Part shown: piece after piece, positions 1 to 11,560 of the stretch | Position numbering within the stretch: the first letter of the stretch is position 1 | Layout of the letters: each line of letters opens with the position of its first letter | Source: Clitoria ternatea | Taxonomy: Eukaryota > Streptophyta > Magnoliopsida > Fabales > Fabaceae | Reading direction: 5' to 3' | Length of the DNA stretch: 64,000 nucleotides | Assembly (NCBI GenBank): GCA_037962975.1 | Contig: JAYKXN010000227.1 | Span: 1-64,000, forward strand | Notes under the pieces: model-generated | Told to the model about the DNA's origin: nothing | Databases searched by the model: none | Seen by the model: the letters and a program-made list of their open reading frames with translations, nothing else | Made by a program: the position numbers and the translations under genes

Positions 1-507
1 GAGAATCGCATAAGGGATCACACTGAGTCTTAATCGATGCATTTAATTTAAAATAAATTAATATTAATTAAAAATATAAAAAATATATTTTATTTTTCCT
101 TCATCTTTAATGTATTTTCTCTTATCCTTTTTATGACATGTGTTTTAGAATTTTGCATGTTAATTTTTATATGACTTCTTTCAATTTACAGTGTGCATTG
201 ATTACTTTTTCAACACATACTTTTATTTATTAATTTTGATACTATTTATATCAGTGGAATATGAAATAATCATTGATCTTCTTGTTTATTATTCAATGTA
301 ATTTTAAAAGTATACCAAGAATTATTGACAAGTTAATATATTTACCTAATATAACTAAATTTCTTAATCAACATAAAATAACATAATATGGTGATAGAAA
401 AAGCACTAGTGGTGAGACTTCTTTTCTTTTTAAAAATTTTAAACAATATTTATAAATACATTCAATGTTGTTTTGGATTCCTTACAATGAAACTACGAAA
501 TAATTTT

Positions 508-540
508 CATGCATGCGTACGTGCGTCCATGCATGCGTGT
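508..540. other. Alternating purine-pyrimidine tract in satellite A (representative, left subtype)
   Basis: CATGCATGCGTACGTGCGT at 508-526 alternates strictly; one extra C follows; the alternation resumes over CATGCATGCGTGT at 528-540. This is the only GC-rich point in the monomer. It holds the palindrome CATGCATG, the RY motif bound by plant B3-domain factors, but binding here is not shown. Confidence 0.8.
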
Positions 541-1680
541 CCATTTATGAAGTCTTTGTGAGTTTCTTTATTCGTTTAATGACTTTAATAAAACGTTCTT
601 TGTACAAATAGCATTCTTAAATGGATTCAGTCATCTTTGATATCAATTATATGTTATTATTTTTATAAATATTATTCTTGATTAGAATTCTCTCACTTTT
701 GCTATCAATTATCAATAGAAGTTGATTAATTCCCTTTTTCCATTTATTGATCGTAAAGATCGATAGTAAAAGAATCTGACAAAAAGAATTAAGAAATTAT
801 ATATTATTAATAATTATATGCTTTTATCTTTTAAGGTTTATTTAGTAAGAGAATCGCGTAAGGGGTCACATCAAGTCTTAATTGATGCACTTAATTTAAA
901 ATATATTAATATTAATAAAAAATATAAATAATATATTTTATTTTTCCTTAGTTTTTAATGTATTTTCTTTTATCCTTTTTATGAGACGTGTTTTTGAATT
1001 CTTGTTAATTTTTATATGACTTCTTTCAATTTACAGTGTGCATTGATTATTTTTTCAACACATACTGTTAATAAATAATCATGAAAATATTTATATCAGT
1101 GGAATATGAAATAATCATTGATATTTCATCCTTATTTTTCAATGTAATTTTAAAAGTATACCAAGAATAATTGACAAGTTTAATATGTTTACCTAAAATA
1201 ACTAAATTTCTTAATCAACATAAAGTAACATAATATGGTGATTGAAAAAGAACTAGTGGCGAGACTTCTTTTCTTTTTAAAAGTTTTATACAATGTTTAT
1301 AAATACTTTCAAGGTTGTTTTGGATTCCATACAATTAAACTACTTAATAATTGTTGTGTATGCGTACGTGTGTCCAAGCATACGTGTCCATTTATGAAGT
1401 CTTTGTGAGTTTTTTAGTCGTTTTATATGACGTGAATGAATCATTATTTGTACAAATTGCATTCTTAAATGGATTCAGTCATCTTTGATATCAATTATAT
1501 AATATTATTTTTATAAATATTATTCTTAATTAGAATTCTCTCTCTTTTGCTATCAATTATCAATAGAGGTTGATTAATTCCCCTTTTTCCATTTATTGAT
1601 AGTAAAGATCGATAGTAAAAGAATCTCACAAAAATAATTCACAAATTATATATTATTAATAATTATATTCTATCTTTTTT

Positions 1681-2209
1681 AAGGAGTCACTCAAGTCTTA
1701 ATTGATGCATTTAATTTAAAATATATTAATATTAAAAAAATATAAATAATATATTTTACTTTCCCTTAGTCTTAATGGCGAGACTTCTTTTCTTTTTAAA
1801 AGTTTTATACAATATTTATAAATACTTTCAATGTTGTTTTGGATTCTATAAAAAAAACTACTTAATAATTTTGATGCGTGCGTACGTACGTCCATGCATG
1901 CGTGTGCATTTGTGAAGTCTTTGTGAGTTTTTTTAGTCATTTTATAACCAGAATGATCATTATTTTTACAAATATCCTTCTTAAATGGAGTTAGTCATCT
2001 TTGATATCAATTATATGTTATTATTTTATAAATTTTATTCTTAATTAGATTCTCTTACTTTTGCTATCAATTATCAATAGAAGATGATGAATTCCCTTTT
2101 CCATTTATTGATAGTAAAGATCAATAGTAAAAGAATCAGACAAAAATAATTAACAAATTATATATTATTAATAATTATATTCTTTCATTTTTTAAGGTTT
2201 ATTTAGTAA
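1681..2209 (+). repeat. Deleted satellite A monomer (about 529 bp)
   Basis: This copy has lost about 300 bp. Near 1765-1785 the sequence passes directly from the CCTTAGT segment of the first third of the monomer to ATGGCGAGACTTC of its middle, which in other copies lie some 300 bp apart. Its start is also damaged: TTTTTTAAGG joins directly to AGTCACTCAAG, dropping the usual GTTTATTTAGTAAGAGAATC segment. The loss is bounded by AAGG on both sides in intact copies. Confidence 0.8.
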
Positions 2210-3645
2210 GAGAATTGCGTAAAGGATCATACCAAGTCTTAGTTGATGCATTTAATTTAAAATATATTAATATTAATTAAAACTATAAATAATATATTTT
2301 ATTTTTTCTTAATTTTTAATGTATTTTCTCTTATCCTTTTTTAAATACATACTCTTATAAATTAAGCTTGATAATATTTATATCAGTAGAATATGAAATA
2401 ATCATTGATTTTTCTTGTTTATTATTCAATATAATTTAAAAAGTATATCAAAAATAGTTGACAAGTTTAATATGTTTATCTATAATAAATAAATTTCTTA
2501 ATCAACATAAAATAACATAATATGGTGATAGAAAAAGCACTAGTGGTGAGACTTCTTTTCTTTTTAAAAGTTTTAAACAATATTTATAAATACATTCAAT
2601 GTTGTTTTGGAGTCGATACAATGAAACTACGAAATAATTTTCATGCATGCGTACGTGCGTCCATGCATGTGTGTCCATTTATGTAGTTTTTTTGAGTTTC
2701 TTTATTCGTTTAATGACTTCAATGAATCATTCTTTGTACAAATAGCATTCTTAAATGGATTCAGTCATCTTTGATATCAATTATATGTTATTATTTTTAT
2801 AAATATTATTCTTGATTAGAATTCTCTCACTTTTGCTATCAATTATCAATAGAAGTTGATTAATTCCCTTTTTCTGTTTATTGATCGTAAAGATCGATAG
2901 TAAAAGAATCTGACAAAAAGAATTAACAAATTATATATTATTAATAATAATATTCTTTTATATTTTAAGGTTTATTTAGTAAGAGAATCGCGTAAGGGGT
3001 CACATCAAGTCTTAATTGATGCACTTAATTTAAAATATATTAATATTAATGAAAAATATAAATAATATATTTTATTTTTCCTTAGTTTTTAATGTATTTT
3101 CTTTTATCCTTTTTATGTGACGGGTTTTTGAATTCTTGTTAATTTTTATATGACTTCTTTCAATTTACAATGTGCATTGATTATTTTTTCAACACATACT
3201 GTTAATAAATAATCATGAAAATATTTATATCAGTGGAATAAGAAATAATCATTGATATTTCTTCCTTATTATTCAATGTAATTTTAAAAGTATACCAAAA
3301 ATAATTGACAAGTTTAATATGTTTACCTAAAATAACTAAATTTCTTAATCAACATAAAATAACATAATATGGTGATTGAAAAAGAACTAGTGGCGAGACT
3401 TCTTTTCTTTTTAAAAGTTTTATACAATGTTTATAAATACTTTCAAGGTTGTTTTGGATTCCATACAATGAAACTATTGAATAATTCTCGTGCATGCGTA
3501 CGTGCATCCATGCGTGTCCATTTATGAAGTCTCTGTAACTTTTTTTAGTCATTTTATAACATGAATGAATCATTATTTGTATAAATAACATTCTTAAATA
3601 GATTCAGTCATCTTTGATATCAATTATATGTTATTATTTTTATAA

Positions 3646-3969
3646 ATATTATTCTTAATTGATGCATTTAATTTAAAATATATTAATATTAATTAATAAT
3701 ATAAATAATATATTTTAGTTTTCCTTAATTTTTAATGTATTTTCTCTTATCCTTTTTGTGACATGTGTTTTAGAATTTTTCATGTTAATTTTTATATGAC
3801 TTCTTTCAATTTACAATGTGCATTGATTATGTTTTTCAACACATACTTTTATTAATTAATCTTGATACTTTTTATATTAGTGGAAAATGTAATAATCATT
3901 GATCTTTCTTCTTTGTTACTCAATGAAATTTTAAAAGTATACTAAGATTAATTGACAAGTTTAATATGT
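3646..3969 (+). repeat. Satellite A fragment after a microhomology deletion
   Basis: At 3653-3660 the octamer TCTTAATT joins two positions that lie about 200 bp apart in intact monomers: ATTCTTAATTAGATTC in the late part of one monomer and AGTCTTAATTGATGC at the start of the next. Both intact sites contain the octamer, so the deletion probably arose by pairing between these short direct repeats. The remaining fragment continues to the A/B junction. Confidence 0.8.
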
Positions 3970-4025
3970 CAAAATCTTTACCCTATATTTTAAAACATTG
4001 ATTCAAAAATGAATTATTAGTGTGT

Positions 4026-4055
4026 ACACACACACACACACATATATATATATAT
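4026..4055. repeat. (AC)n(AT)n microsatellite in satellite B
   Basis: An alternating AC run passes into an alternating AT run. It lies at the same phase of the satellite B monomer as the runs at 4955, 5901, 6841, 7788, 8737, 12858, 14729, 15677 and 16604, so it is part of the repeat unit and not an independent locus. Confidence 0.9.
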
Positions 4056-4954
4056 GAGCAAAGAACATAATAATAACATTTAATAGGTTTAAGAAGAAAT
4101 CAAACTTATAAACATTAAGATTAACTACATATTTAACTTTTTAAAAATGGTTTTCTATATTATTCTTCAAAAATAAGAAAATTGAGTCCTTTCTTTTTTA
4201 CTCTAAATACGGGTGCTACTCATCATAGCCTACACATATGTTGTCAACATTGCCTCACAACATAACCATATTGTTTCTTTCAGTGAAATTGTCCTAAGGT
4301 TTGCTTATGAAGTCTATTTAGCTAAATTTATAATGTTTATTAGGTCACTATGATTTCAAAAATATAACTAGTATAATTATAAAAATAATTACGATAACTA
4401 TTTTTAATTTTAACTTTATAATATTTTAAAATTATTAAGTTGTTGTTTTATATGTTTTGTTTTTAGATTTCAAAGATGAGTCAGTACTGACATATTAAGG
4501 AATAAACAATATCTAAATTGAGCTTTAAAAGATCATAACTCAAGATAATTTGAGCTCAAAATTAGCATTTAAGTGGACTACACAAGCTTTGAAAATGCTT
4601 CATCTATTAGTTTCCATCAAATAAGTAATTTCTAAATAAAATTTCCAGGGGTTTCAAAGAATTCTTGAACTCAGAACCATATTGAAAATTTGTTATTGAA
4701 GTTTAAATTTGATTTTTAGCACTGAAGAGCTAAAACTTAGAGTATATTTTGATGGCTAATTTTAGAATATTAGAATTATTAAATTCAAATAATAAGTATT
4801 TACAAAACAAGTCTTATGTGAAGAAATATTAAGATATATCTGAGAATCATATCTAGTCACGTATCTATATCTATAACTGATTTGCAAATTTACTATGTCA
4901 AAAACTTTACCTTAAAGTCTAAAACATTGATTTACAAATGAATTATTAATGTGT

Positions 4955-4988
4955 ACACACACAAACATATATAAATATATATATATAT
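4955..4988. repeat. AC/AT microsatellite in satellite B
   Basis: Same monomer position as the run at 4026, here interrupted (ACACACACAAACATATATAA). Confidence 0.85.
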
Positions 4989-5900
4989 AAGAGTAAAGAA
5001 CATAATAATAACATTGAATAGGTTTAAGAAGAAGTCAAACTTATAAAACATTAAGCTTAACTATATATTAAACTTTTAAAAAATGTTTCTCTATATTACT
5101 CTTCAAAAACAAGAAAATGAAGTCTTTTCTTTTTCACTCTAAATAGTTGTGTCAGTCATCATAACCTACACATATGTGGTCAACATTGCCTCACAACACA
5201 ATCATATTTTTTCTTTCAGTGAAATTGTCCTATGGTTTGCTTATCAAGTCTACTTAGCTAAATTTATAATGTCTATTAGGTCACTATGATTTCCAAAATA
5301 TAACTAGTATAATTATAAAAATAATTACCATAATTATTTTTAACTTTATAATATTTTAAAATATTAAGTTCTTATTCTATATTTTTGTTTTTAGATTTCG
5401 AAGATGAGTCATACCGACATATCAAGGAACAAATTATATCTAAATTAAGCTTTAAAAGATCATAACTCAACATAATTTAAGCTCAAAATTAGCATTTAAA
5501 TGGACTACACAAGCTTTGAAAATGCTTCATCTATTTGTTTCCATCAAATAAGTAATTCTTAAATAAAATTTCATGGGGTTTCAAATAATTCTTTAACTAA
5601 CAATCATTATGAAAAATTGTTATTGAAGTTTGAATTTGATTTTTACCATTAAAGAGCTAAACCTTAGAGTATATTTGGATGACTAATTTTAGAATGTTAA
5701 AATTATTAAATTCAAATAATATGTATTTACAAAATTAGTTTTATGTGAAAAAATATTAAGAGATATATGAGAATCATAACTATTCATGTATGTATATGTA
5801 TAATTGATTTGCAAATCCATCATTTTTATGTTAATTTACTATATCAAAACCTTTACCCTAAATTTTAGAATAATGATTTAAAAATGAATTATTAATCTAT

Positions 5901-5927
5901 ACACACACAAATATATATATATATATA
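5901..5927. repeat. AC/AT microsatellite in satellite B
   Basis: Short AC run followed by an AT run at the same monomer phase as in the other copies. Confidence 0.85.
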
Positions 5928-6840
5928 AGGGTAAAGAACATAATAATAACATTTAATAGGTTTAAGAAGAAGTCAAACTTATAAAACTTTAAGATTAACT
6001 ACATATTAAACTTTTTAAAAATGGTTCTCTATATTACTCTTCAAAAATAAGAAAATGAAGTCCTCTCTTTTTTACTCTAAATAGGGGTGTCACTCATCAT
6101 ATCCTACACATACGTGGTCAACATTGCATCACAACACAACCATACTTTTCCTTTTAGTGAAATTGTCCTAAGGTTTGTTTATCATGTCTATTTAGCTATA
6201 TTTATAATATCTATTAGGTCACTATGATTTCAAAAATGTAACTAGTACAAATATAAAAACAATTACCATACATATTTTTAATTTTATAATATTTTAAAAT
6301 TATTAAGTTGTTATTCTATATGGTTTATTTTTAGATTTAAAAGATGGGTCAGTACCGACATATTAAGGAACAAACAATATCTAAATTAAGCTTTAAAAGA
6401 TCATAACTCAACATAATTTGAGCTCAATATTAGCATTTAAATGGACTACACAAGCTTTAAAAATTCTTCACGTATTAGTTTCCATCAAATACGTTATTCC
6501 TAAATAAAATTTTCTGGTGTTTCAAAGAATTCTTGAACTTATAATCATATTGAAAATTTCTTATTGAAGTTTTAATTTGATTTTTAGCATTGAAGAGTTA
6601 AACCTTAGAGTATATTTGGATGGCTAATTTTAGAATGTTAGAATTATTAGATTCAAATAATAAGTATTTACAAAATTAGTCTTATGTGAACAAGTATTAA
6701 GAGATTTTTGAGAATCATATCTATCCATGTATGTATATGTATAATTGATTTGCAAATCCATCATTTATATGTTACTTTACTATGTCAAAAACTTTACCCT
6801 AAATTTTAAAATATTGATTTAAAAATGGAATATTAATGTG

Positions 6841-6872
6841 TACACACACAAATATTATATATATATATATAA
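6841..6872. repeat. AC/AT microsatellite in satellite B
   Basis: AC run, then AT run with one interruption (AATATTATAT), at the expected monomer phase. Confidence 0.85.
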
Positions 6873-7784
6873 GTAAAGAATATAATAATAACATTTAATA
6901 GGCTTAAGAAGAAGCCAAACTTATAAAAGTTTAAGATTAACTACATATTAAACTTTTTAAAACTGGTTCTCTATATTACTCTTCAAAAACAAGAAAATGA
7001 AGTCCTTTCTTTTTTACTCTAAATAGGGGTGTCACTCATCATATGCCACACATATGTGGTCAACATTGCCTCACAACACAACCATATTTTTGCTTTAAGT
7101 GAAATTGTCCTAAGGTTTGCTTATCAAGTCTATTTAGCTATATTTATAATGTATATTAGGTCACTATGATTTCAAAAATGCAACTAGTAAAATTATAAAA
7201 ACAATTACCATAACTATTTTAATTTTAATTTTATAATATTTTAAAATTATTAAGTTGTTATTCTATATGATTTGTTTTTAGATTTCAAAGATGGGTCAAT
7301 ACCGACATATTAAGGAACAAACAATATCTAAATTAAGCTTTAAAAGATCATAAATGAACATAATTTGAGCTCAATATTAGCATTTAAATGGACTACACAA
7401 GCTTTGAAAATGCTTCACGTATTAGTTTTCATCAAACAAGTTATTCCTAAATAAACTTTTTTGGGGTTTCAAAGAATTCTTTAACTCACAATCATATTGA
7501 CAATTTTTTATTGAAGTTTGAATTTAATTTTTAGCATTGAAGAGCTAAACCTTATAGTATATTTGGATGACTAATTTTAGAATGTTAGAATTCAAATAAT
7601 AAGTATTTACAAAACGAGTCTTATGTGAACAAATATTTAGAGATATCTAAGAATCATATCTATTCATGTATGTATATGTATAATTGATTTGTAAATCAAT
7701 TATTTTTATGTTACTTTACTATGTCAAAAACTTTACCCTAAATTTTAAAATATTAATTTAAAATGAATTATTAATGTGCATACA

Positions 7785-7787
<3 letters not shown>

Positions 7788-7819
<32 letters not shown>
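7788..7819. repeat. (AT)16 microsatellite in satellite B
   Basis: A pure AT run of 32 bp; the AC part is nearly gone in this copy (TGCATACAAAC). Confidence 0.88.
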
Positions 7820-7822
<3 letters not shown>

Positions 7823-8736
7823 TAAAGAACATAATAATAACTTTTAATAGGCTTAAGAAGAAGCCATACTTATAAAACATTAAGATTAAGTACATATTAA
7901 ACTTTTTAAAAATGGTTCCCTATTATACTCTTCAAAAACAAGAAAATAAAGTCCTTTCTATTTTACTATAAATAAGGGTGTTACTCATCATAGCCTACAC
8001 ACATGTGGTCTACATTGCCTTACAACATAACCATATTTTTCTTTTAGTTAAATTATTCTAAGATTTACTTATCAAGTCTATTTAGCTATATTTATAATGT
8101 CTACAAGGTCACTATGATTTCAAAAATGTAAGTAGTAAAATTATAAAAACAATTACCATAACCATTTTTAATTTTATAATATTTTAAAATTATAAAGTTA
8201 TTATTCTATATGTTTTGTTTTTAGATTTCAAAGATGTGTCAGTACCGGCATATTAATGAACAAATAATATCCAAATTGAGCTTTAAAGGATCATAACTCA
8301 ACATAATTTGAGCTCAAAATTAACATTTAAATGGACTATACAAGCTTAAAAAATGCTTTATCTATTAGTTTCCATCATATAATTAATTCCTAAATAAAAT
8401 TTTCAGGGGTTTCAAAGAATACTTGAACTCACAAGCATATTGAAACTTCATTAAGTTTGAATTTTATTTTTAGCATTGAAGAGCTAAGCCTTAGACAATA
8501 TTTGGATGGCTAATTTTAGAATGTTAGAATTATTAAATTTAAATAATAAGTATTTAAAAATGAGTCTTATATGAACAAATATTAAGAGATATTTGAGAAT
8601 CATATCTCTTTATGTATGTATATGTATAATTGATTTACAAATCCATCATTTATATGTTACTTTACTATGTCAAAAACTTTACCCTAAATTTTAAAATATG
8701 GATTTGAAAATGAATTATTAATGTGCATACACATAA

Positions 8737-8766
8737 ATATATATATATATATATATATATACACAC
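8737..8766. repeat. AT/AC microsatellite in satellite B
   Basis: An AT run followed, not only preceded, by an AC run (ATATACACACG). The order is unlike the other copies. Confidence 0.85.
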
Positions 8767-8940
8767 GAGTAAAGAACATAATAATAACATTTAATAGGTT
8801 TAAGAAAAAGCCAAACTTATAAAACATTAAGATTAACTACGTATTAAACTTTTTAAAAATGGTTCTCTATATTACTCTTCAAAAATAAGAAAATGAAGTC
8901 CTTTCTTTTTTACTCTAAATAGGGGTGTCACTCATCATAG

Positions 8941-8943
8941 CCT
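8941..8943. other. Target site duplication CCT, left copy
   Basis: CCT lies directly before the CACTA terminus and is repeated directly after the other end at 12111-12113. Uninterrupted satellite B copies read CATAGCCTACACATATG at this point, so removing the element and one CCT restores the monomer. A 3-bp duplication is the rule for CACTA elements. Confidence 0.95.
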
Positions 8944-8955
8944 CACTACAAGAAA
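8944..8955 (+). repeat. CACTA terminal inverted repeat, left
   Basis: CACTACAAGAAA. It matches the reverse complement of 12099-12110 at 11 of 12 positions (C/T difference at position 6). Confidence 0.95.
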
Positions 8956-9122
8956 ACCAGGAATTAGTGGCGGTTTTAAACGTGCACTAGCAGCAGTTTT
9001 AACCGCAACCAAAATAATTATCGGCGGTTGTAAAACTACCGCTAAACATCCTGCCAGGAATAATTTTAACATCGGTTTTTTAACCCACCAGTATTCCAAC
9101 AGAAACCGCCACTAATCTATTA
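8956..9122. repeat. CACTA subterminal repeat region, left
   Basis: Several related short motifs lie close together in both orientations: GTGGCGGTTTTAAA near 8967, CAGTTTTAACCGC near 8993, CGGCGGTTGTAAAACTACCGC near 9022 (itself an inverted pair), CGGTTTTTTAACCC near 9072 and AAACCGCCACTAAT near 9103. Such clusters are the known binding region for the CACTA accessory protein. The role here is inferred from position and repetition. Confidence 0.8.
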
Positions 9123-10020
9123 ACTAAAGTAAAAAAAAATTAATATATATATTAACCATTCTTAAATGCCACAAATAAGGGCCATCAATTCATGAAGTGA
9201 GAAGAATAGAAATTCATATCATCAATTCATGCAAGATGTATACAAATGTCTCCTTTTTATTTTAATTGGTCTTTTTGTAAAATGGTAATGTCATGCAAGA
9301 TATATACAAATATCTGTAATATACTAAAATCTTATGTGTATCTCTATATTTTGACAACCAACTCAGAAAAATTATAGAATTGCCAATGGTATCCTTAAAC
9401 TTTTAATATGGAATGAAGTAGAAAAAAATGCTAATAAACTTTTACTCAAATACTATAATTCTTTCTCTCTAGTGCATATCTTTGAAAATAAATAAATAAA
9501 CTAAAGTAATATATATATATATATATATATATGAAGATTGATGTTTTAAATAAAAACTAAATTCCAAATATGCAATATGCTCCAAATATGGAAGTCCAAC
9601 TCCTCTTGTCTGAATTATCATTTATGTAATATATATTGCTGCACATAAGTTTTTACCCTTTTATGAGTTCCTACTAATTAAATGTGTAATGATTAAAATT
9701 GTACATTATCATTACTTTAATTTCACTCATGTATGGGTTCTTCTTGCCTAAAAAAACTACTTCAAAGAGTCATCCATAGAATAACAAATTTATTAGAGAA
9801 CATTCTTTATCAAACTCAGACATCACCTACTTGAAGAGGAGAAACAACATGCCCATATCCATATTGCGTTTTAATTAATTGAAACCAAAATTCACATAAT
9901 AGCAAGTATCGGACCCTTTTAACTACTTACCTGAGGGCCCATAATAGTAATACAAATTAGGAGGGAATTTAATGAAAATGAATAGAAGCCAAAAAGATAA
10001 AAATGATATTTTAGAGTATA
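9123..10020. other. Element interior without recognisable gene
   Basis: AT-rich sequence with an AT microsatellite at 9509-9532 and no reading frame that resembles a protein I know. It does not match satellite A or B, so it belongs to the transposon or to captured non-coding DNA. The part nearest 10020 may be the sequence that follows the captured ATPase exon in its source gene, but I cannot place the edge. Confidence 0.6.
9509..9532. repeat. (AT)12 microsatellite inside the CACTA element
   Basis: A pure AT run of 24 bp within the transposon; it is not at a satellite B position. Confidence 0.88.
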
Positions 10021-10105
10021 ATTCTCGATGTTGCTTCTTCAACAGAAAGGGCTTTGGTAATAACATCCATGGTACAACAACAAGTGCCAACAGTAGTAAC
10101 ACGAC
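10021..10105 (-). other. VHA-a: VHA-a pseudo-exon 4 (partial)
   Basis: After the acceptor TTGTTAG (10112-10106) the sequence reads VVLLLLALVVVPWMLLPKPF, then LLKKQH near 10030. The family has a glycine/acid-rich loop after KKQH that is not visible, so homology stops near 10021. This may be the edge of the captured segment or the edge of recognisable similarity. Confidence 0.82.
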
Positions 10106-10205
10106 CTAACAACAATGAAACAGTGGAGAGTTCAGATGTGATATGGCTTCTGTTCAGTATTTTTAAATAGAAAAATGGATCCAAATCAAAGTTGAAATTT
10201 CTTAC

Positions 10206-10341
10206 TTAAAGGAACTGTTGGCCAACAAAAAGCTGGTTTTCACCTAAATCATCAGTTGGACTTAGGAACATGTATATCATCACATGATACAGGTCAGCCT
10301 TTGATCTAGTGCACCACTTCATCTGGGGAACAAATTGGTAC
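10206..10341 (-). other. VHA-a: VHA-a pseudo-exon 3 with internal loss and premature stop
   Basis: The acceptor TTGCTTCAG ends at 10342 and the exon joins in phase to give WYQFVPQ. The family normally continues with a hydrophobic segment of about 16 residues before KWCTG; here FVPQM runs straight into KWCTRSKADLYHVMI, so a membrane helix piece is lost in frame. After GENQLFVGQQFL comes TAA at 10208-10206, followed by a GTAAGA donor at 10205. The stop stands where the family usually has glutamine at the exon end. Confidence 0.87.
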
Positions 10342-10436
10342 CTGAAGCAACATTAGAAAAGCATACAATGAATAGTGAACACTATAAACAACAAACCACA
10401 GACCACATTCAACTAATGTTGTACTTTTGCTATTAC

Positions 10437-10643
10437 CATACATTTCTGTTGTTTTCAAAGTATTTTGCATTGTAGTAACTCATTATAATTCTAAGATTCA
10501 TTTGAGATACTCCTAGTAGAATTGACATCTTCATCTTTAAGGAGTTAAGAAATGGCAGTTCACTCCGAGTACCATACCATTTAGGATCCACACCAAACGG
10601 GTAAGCGTCACGTACTTTTATTAAGCCTATGGTGGAAGCATCC
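10437..10643 (-). other. VHA-a: VHA-a pseudo-exon 2
   Basis: The acceptor CCTTAG is at 10649-10644; the exon begins GGATGCTTCC in phase with the AG left by pseudo-exon 1 and ends ATG before the donor GTAATAG at 10436. It encodes DASTIGLIKVRDAYPFGVDP, then KWYGTRSELPFLNSLKMKMS and on to NAKYFENN. The frame is open across the piece. Changes at usually conserved sites include MNLR where the family has MNLG. Confidence 0.92.
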
Positions 10644-10738
10644 CTAAGGATGAAATAATAAATATTACGCACATATATAAGGTGACCAGCAAGCATAAAA
10701 GACAATCAATACTTTGAATAAATTATATTAGTAACCAC

Positions 10739-10902
10739 CTGCATGAAGTATCACGACATCCATAGGCTGATGGTCCAAACAGTTCAAATGGAACAGAGAA
10801 GAATTCATTATATATGAACCCCGTATAGATTGAGAAGAGTGTCATCATCAAAACAACATAGCATCCACCAAAAGCCATTTTTAATATATCTCTAAGTTTC
10901 TG
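10739..10902 (-). other. VHA-a: VHA-a pseudo-exon 1
   Basis: It starts after an acceptor-like GATGGCAG (10903 side) with CAG/AAACTTAGAGATATT, corresponding to QKLRDI; the family usually has QKLGDI followed by two residues and M. The frame then shifts by the equivalent of two missing bases near 10880, and MAFGGCYVVLMMTLFSIYTG continues from ATG at 10878-10876. It ends TGCAG before a GTGGTT donor at 10738. Confidence 0.85.
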
Positions 10903-11560
10903 CCATCAACATTGAACAAAACTGATGCTGGGATAAAATAAGAGAAAATAAAATTAGAAGCAAAACAACAAAAAGGCATTTCACAAAACAGTTGGTGTTC
11001 AAGAAAAATATAGGCTAAAAACAAAGTCTAAAACTGAACCAGAACCAATGAATCATCATAGAACTGTTATCAAACACCATATCTTCATGCTCGAACAAAC
11101 ACCAAATAAAGGATGTAACCATGAATCCAAGGGAACTACCATTAGGAATCATGGAAAAATTTGTCGATCCAAATGCTTTCAATGATCTAAATCCATCAAA
11201 CATAACAAAAAAAAAAAGATTGATACACTAATCCAGTTTCACAATAGTAACTTTAATAGAAATATGGATCCTTCTACAATATGGTGAGCAGCCAGCCAAA
11301 ACCAATGATAAATGCTAAATCAAGCATATGATGGTAGAACAAAAAATAGAGCAGCGAAGACTGTTGGACAGAAGGAAATCATGATTTTCTTTTATACTGT
11401 AAAAGCACATAAACAGAAACTGTAAAAGTGCATAAACAGAAGCAAAAATAGAACCCAAAAATCATAAATCACTGCAACAAAAGAAAGACTAACCCAGAAA
11501 CTATATAGAAACTTCAGAAGCAGAAAAATAAGTAATAACAAAATGAGAAATTAAAACCTT
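10903..11560. other. Element interior, probably intron or captured non-coding DNA
   Basis: The part next to 10903 is T-rich on the minus strand and ends in an acceptor-like AG, as expected for an intron upstream of the captured ATPase exon. Farther up there is a 62-codon minus-strand frame (11015-11203) starting MFDGFRSLKAFGSTNF; I do not recognise it and see no ATPase similarity in it. No exon for the ATPase region that should precede QKLGDI was found here. Confidence 0.5.

Larger units (their letters stand above)
1..3969 (+). repeat. Satellite A array, left block (diverged subtype)
   Basis: Head-to-tail copies of an AT-rich monomer, phased on the motif GAGAATCGCGTAAGGG. Copies start near 1, 849, 1681 (start damaged), 2210 and 2983, and a fragment starts near 3653. 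Full copies are about 830-850 bp; the others are shortened by internal deletions. This block has the left subtype, recognised by ATGGTGATAGAAAAAG and by CCATACAATGAAACTAC. Each copy has one GC-rich tract with CATGCATG or a close variant. No gene is visible; short reading frames here are repeat by-products. The block ends at a junction with satellite B inside a shared ATGT at about 3966-3969. Confidence 0.93.
3970..8943 (+). repeat. Satellite B array, left part
   Basis: A second tandem family, unrelated by eye to satellite A. Taking the first C of the motif CTTTACCCTAAA as phase mark, copies are at 3981, 4910, 5856, 6797, 7736 and 8682, giving periods of 929, 946, 941, 939 and 946 bp. Other markers in every copy are GGACTACACAAGCTTTGAAA, TTGCCTCACAACAC and GGTCACTATGATTTC. 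Each copy has an AC/AT microsatellite about 40-60 bp after the phase mark. The copies are visibly diverged by point changes and small indels. No gene is visible. Confidence 0.93.
10021..10902 (-). pseudogene. VHA-a: V-type H+-ATPase subunit a gene fragment captured by CACTA element
   Basis: Read on the minus strand, four exon-like pieces in gene order encode parts of the membrane domain of vacuolar H+-ATPase subunit a, the subunit that forms the proton half-channels of the Vo sector. Recognisable stretches are FIYNEFFSVPFELFGPSAYG, VRDAYPFGVDPKW, TRSELPFLNSLKMKMSILLG, KADLYHVMIYMFLSP, TDDLGENQLFVGQ and VPWMLLPKPF. Intervening sequence has GT donors and AG acceptors in phase, so genomic DNA with introns was captured, not cDNA. 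The N-terminal half and the C-terminal part, including the essential arginine region, are absent. Lesions: a frameshift just before the MAFGG start of the first piece, loss of about 16 codons in the third piece, and a TAA at 10206-10208. It cannot make a functional subunit; it could be transcribed and give small RNAs against its parent gene, which is only inference. Confidence 0.9.

Noticed and set aside
10433..10705. A free-standing small gene starting MSFMLAGHLIYVRNIYYF
   Set aside because: Only the part from DASTIGL onward is ATPase-like. The first residues are read from the intron before the acceptor at 10644, so the ATG is not a real start.
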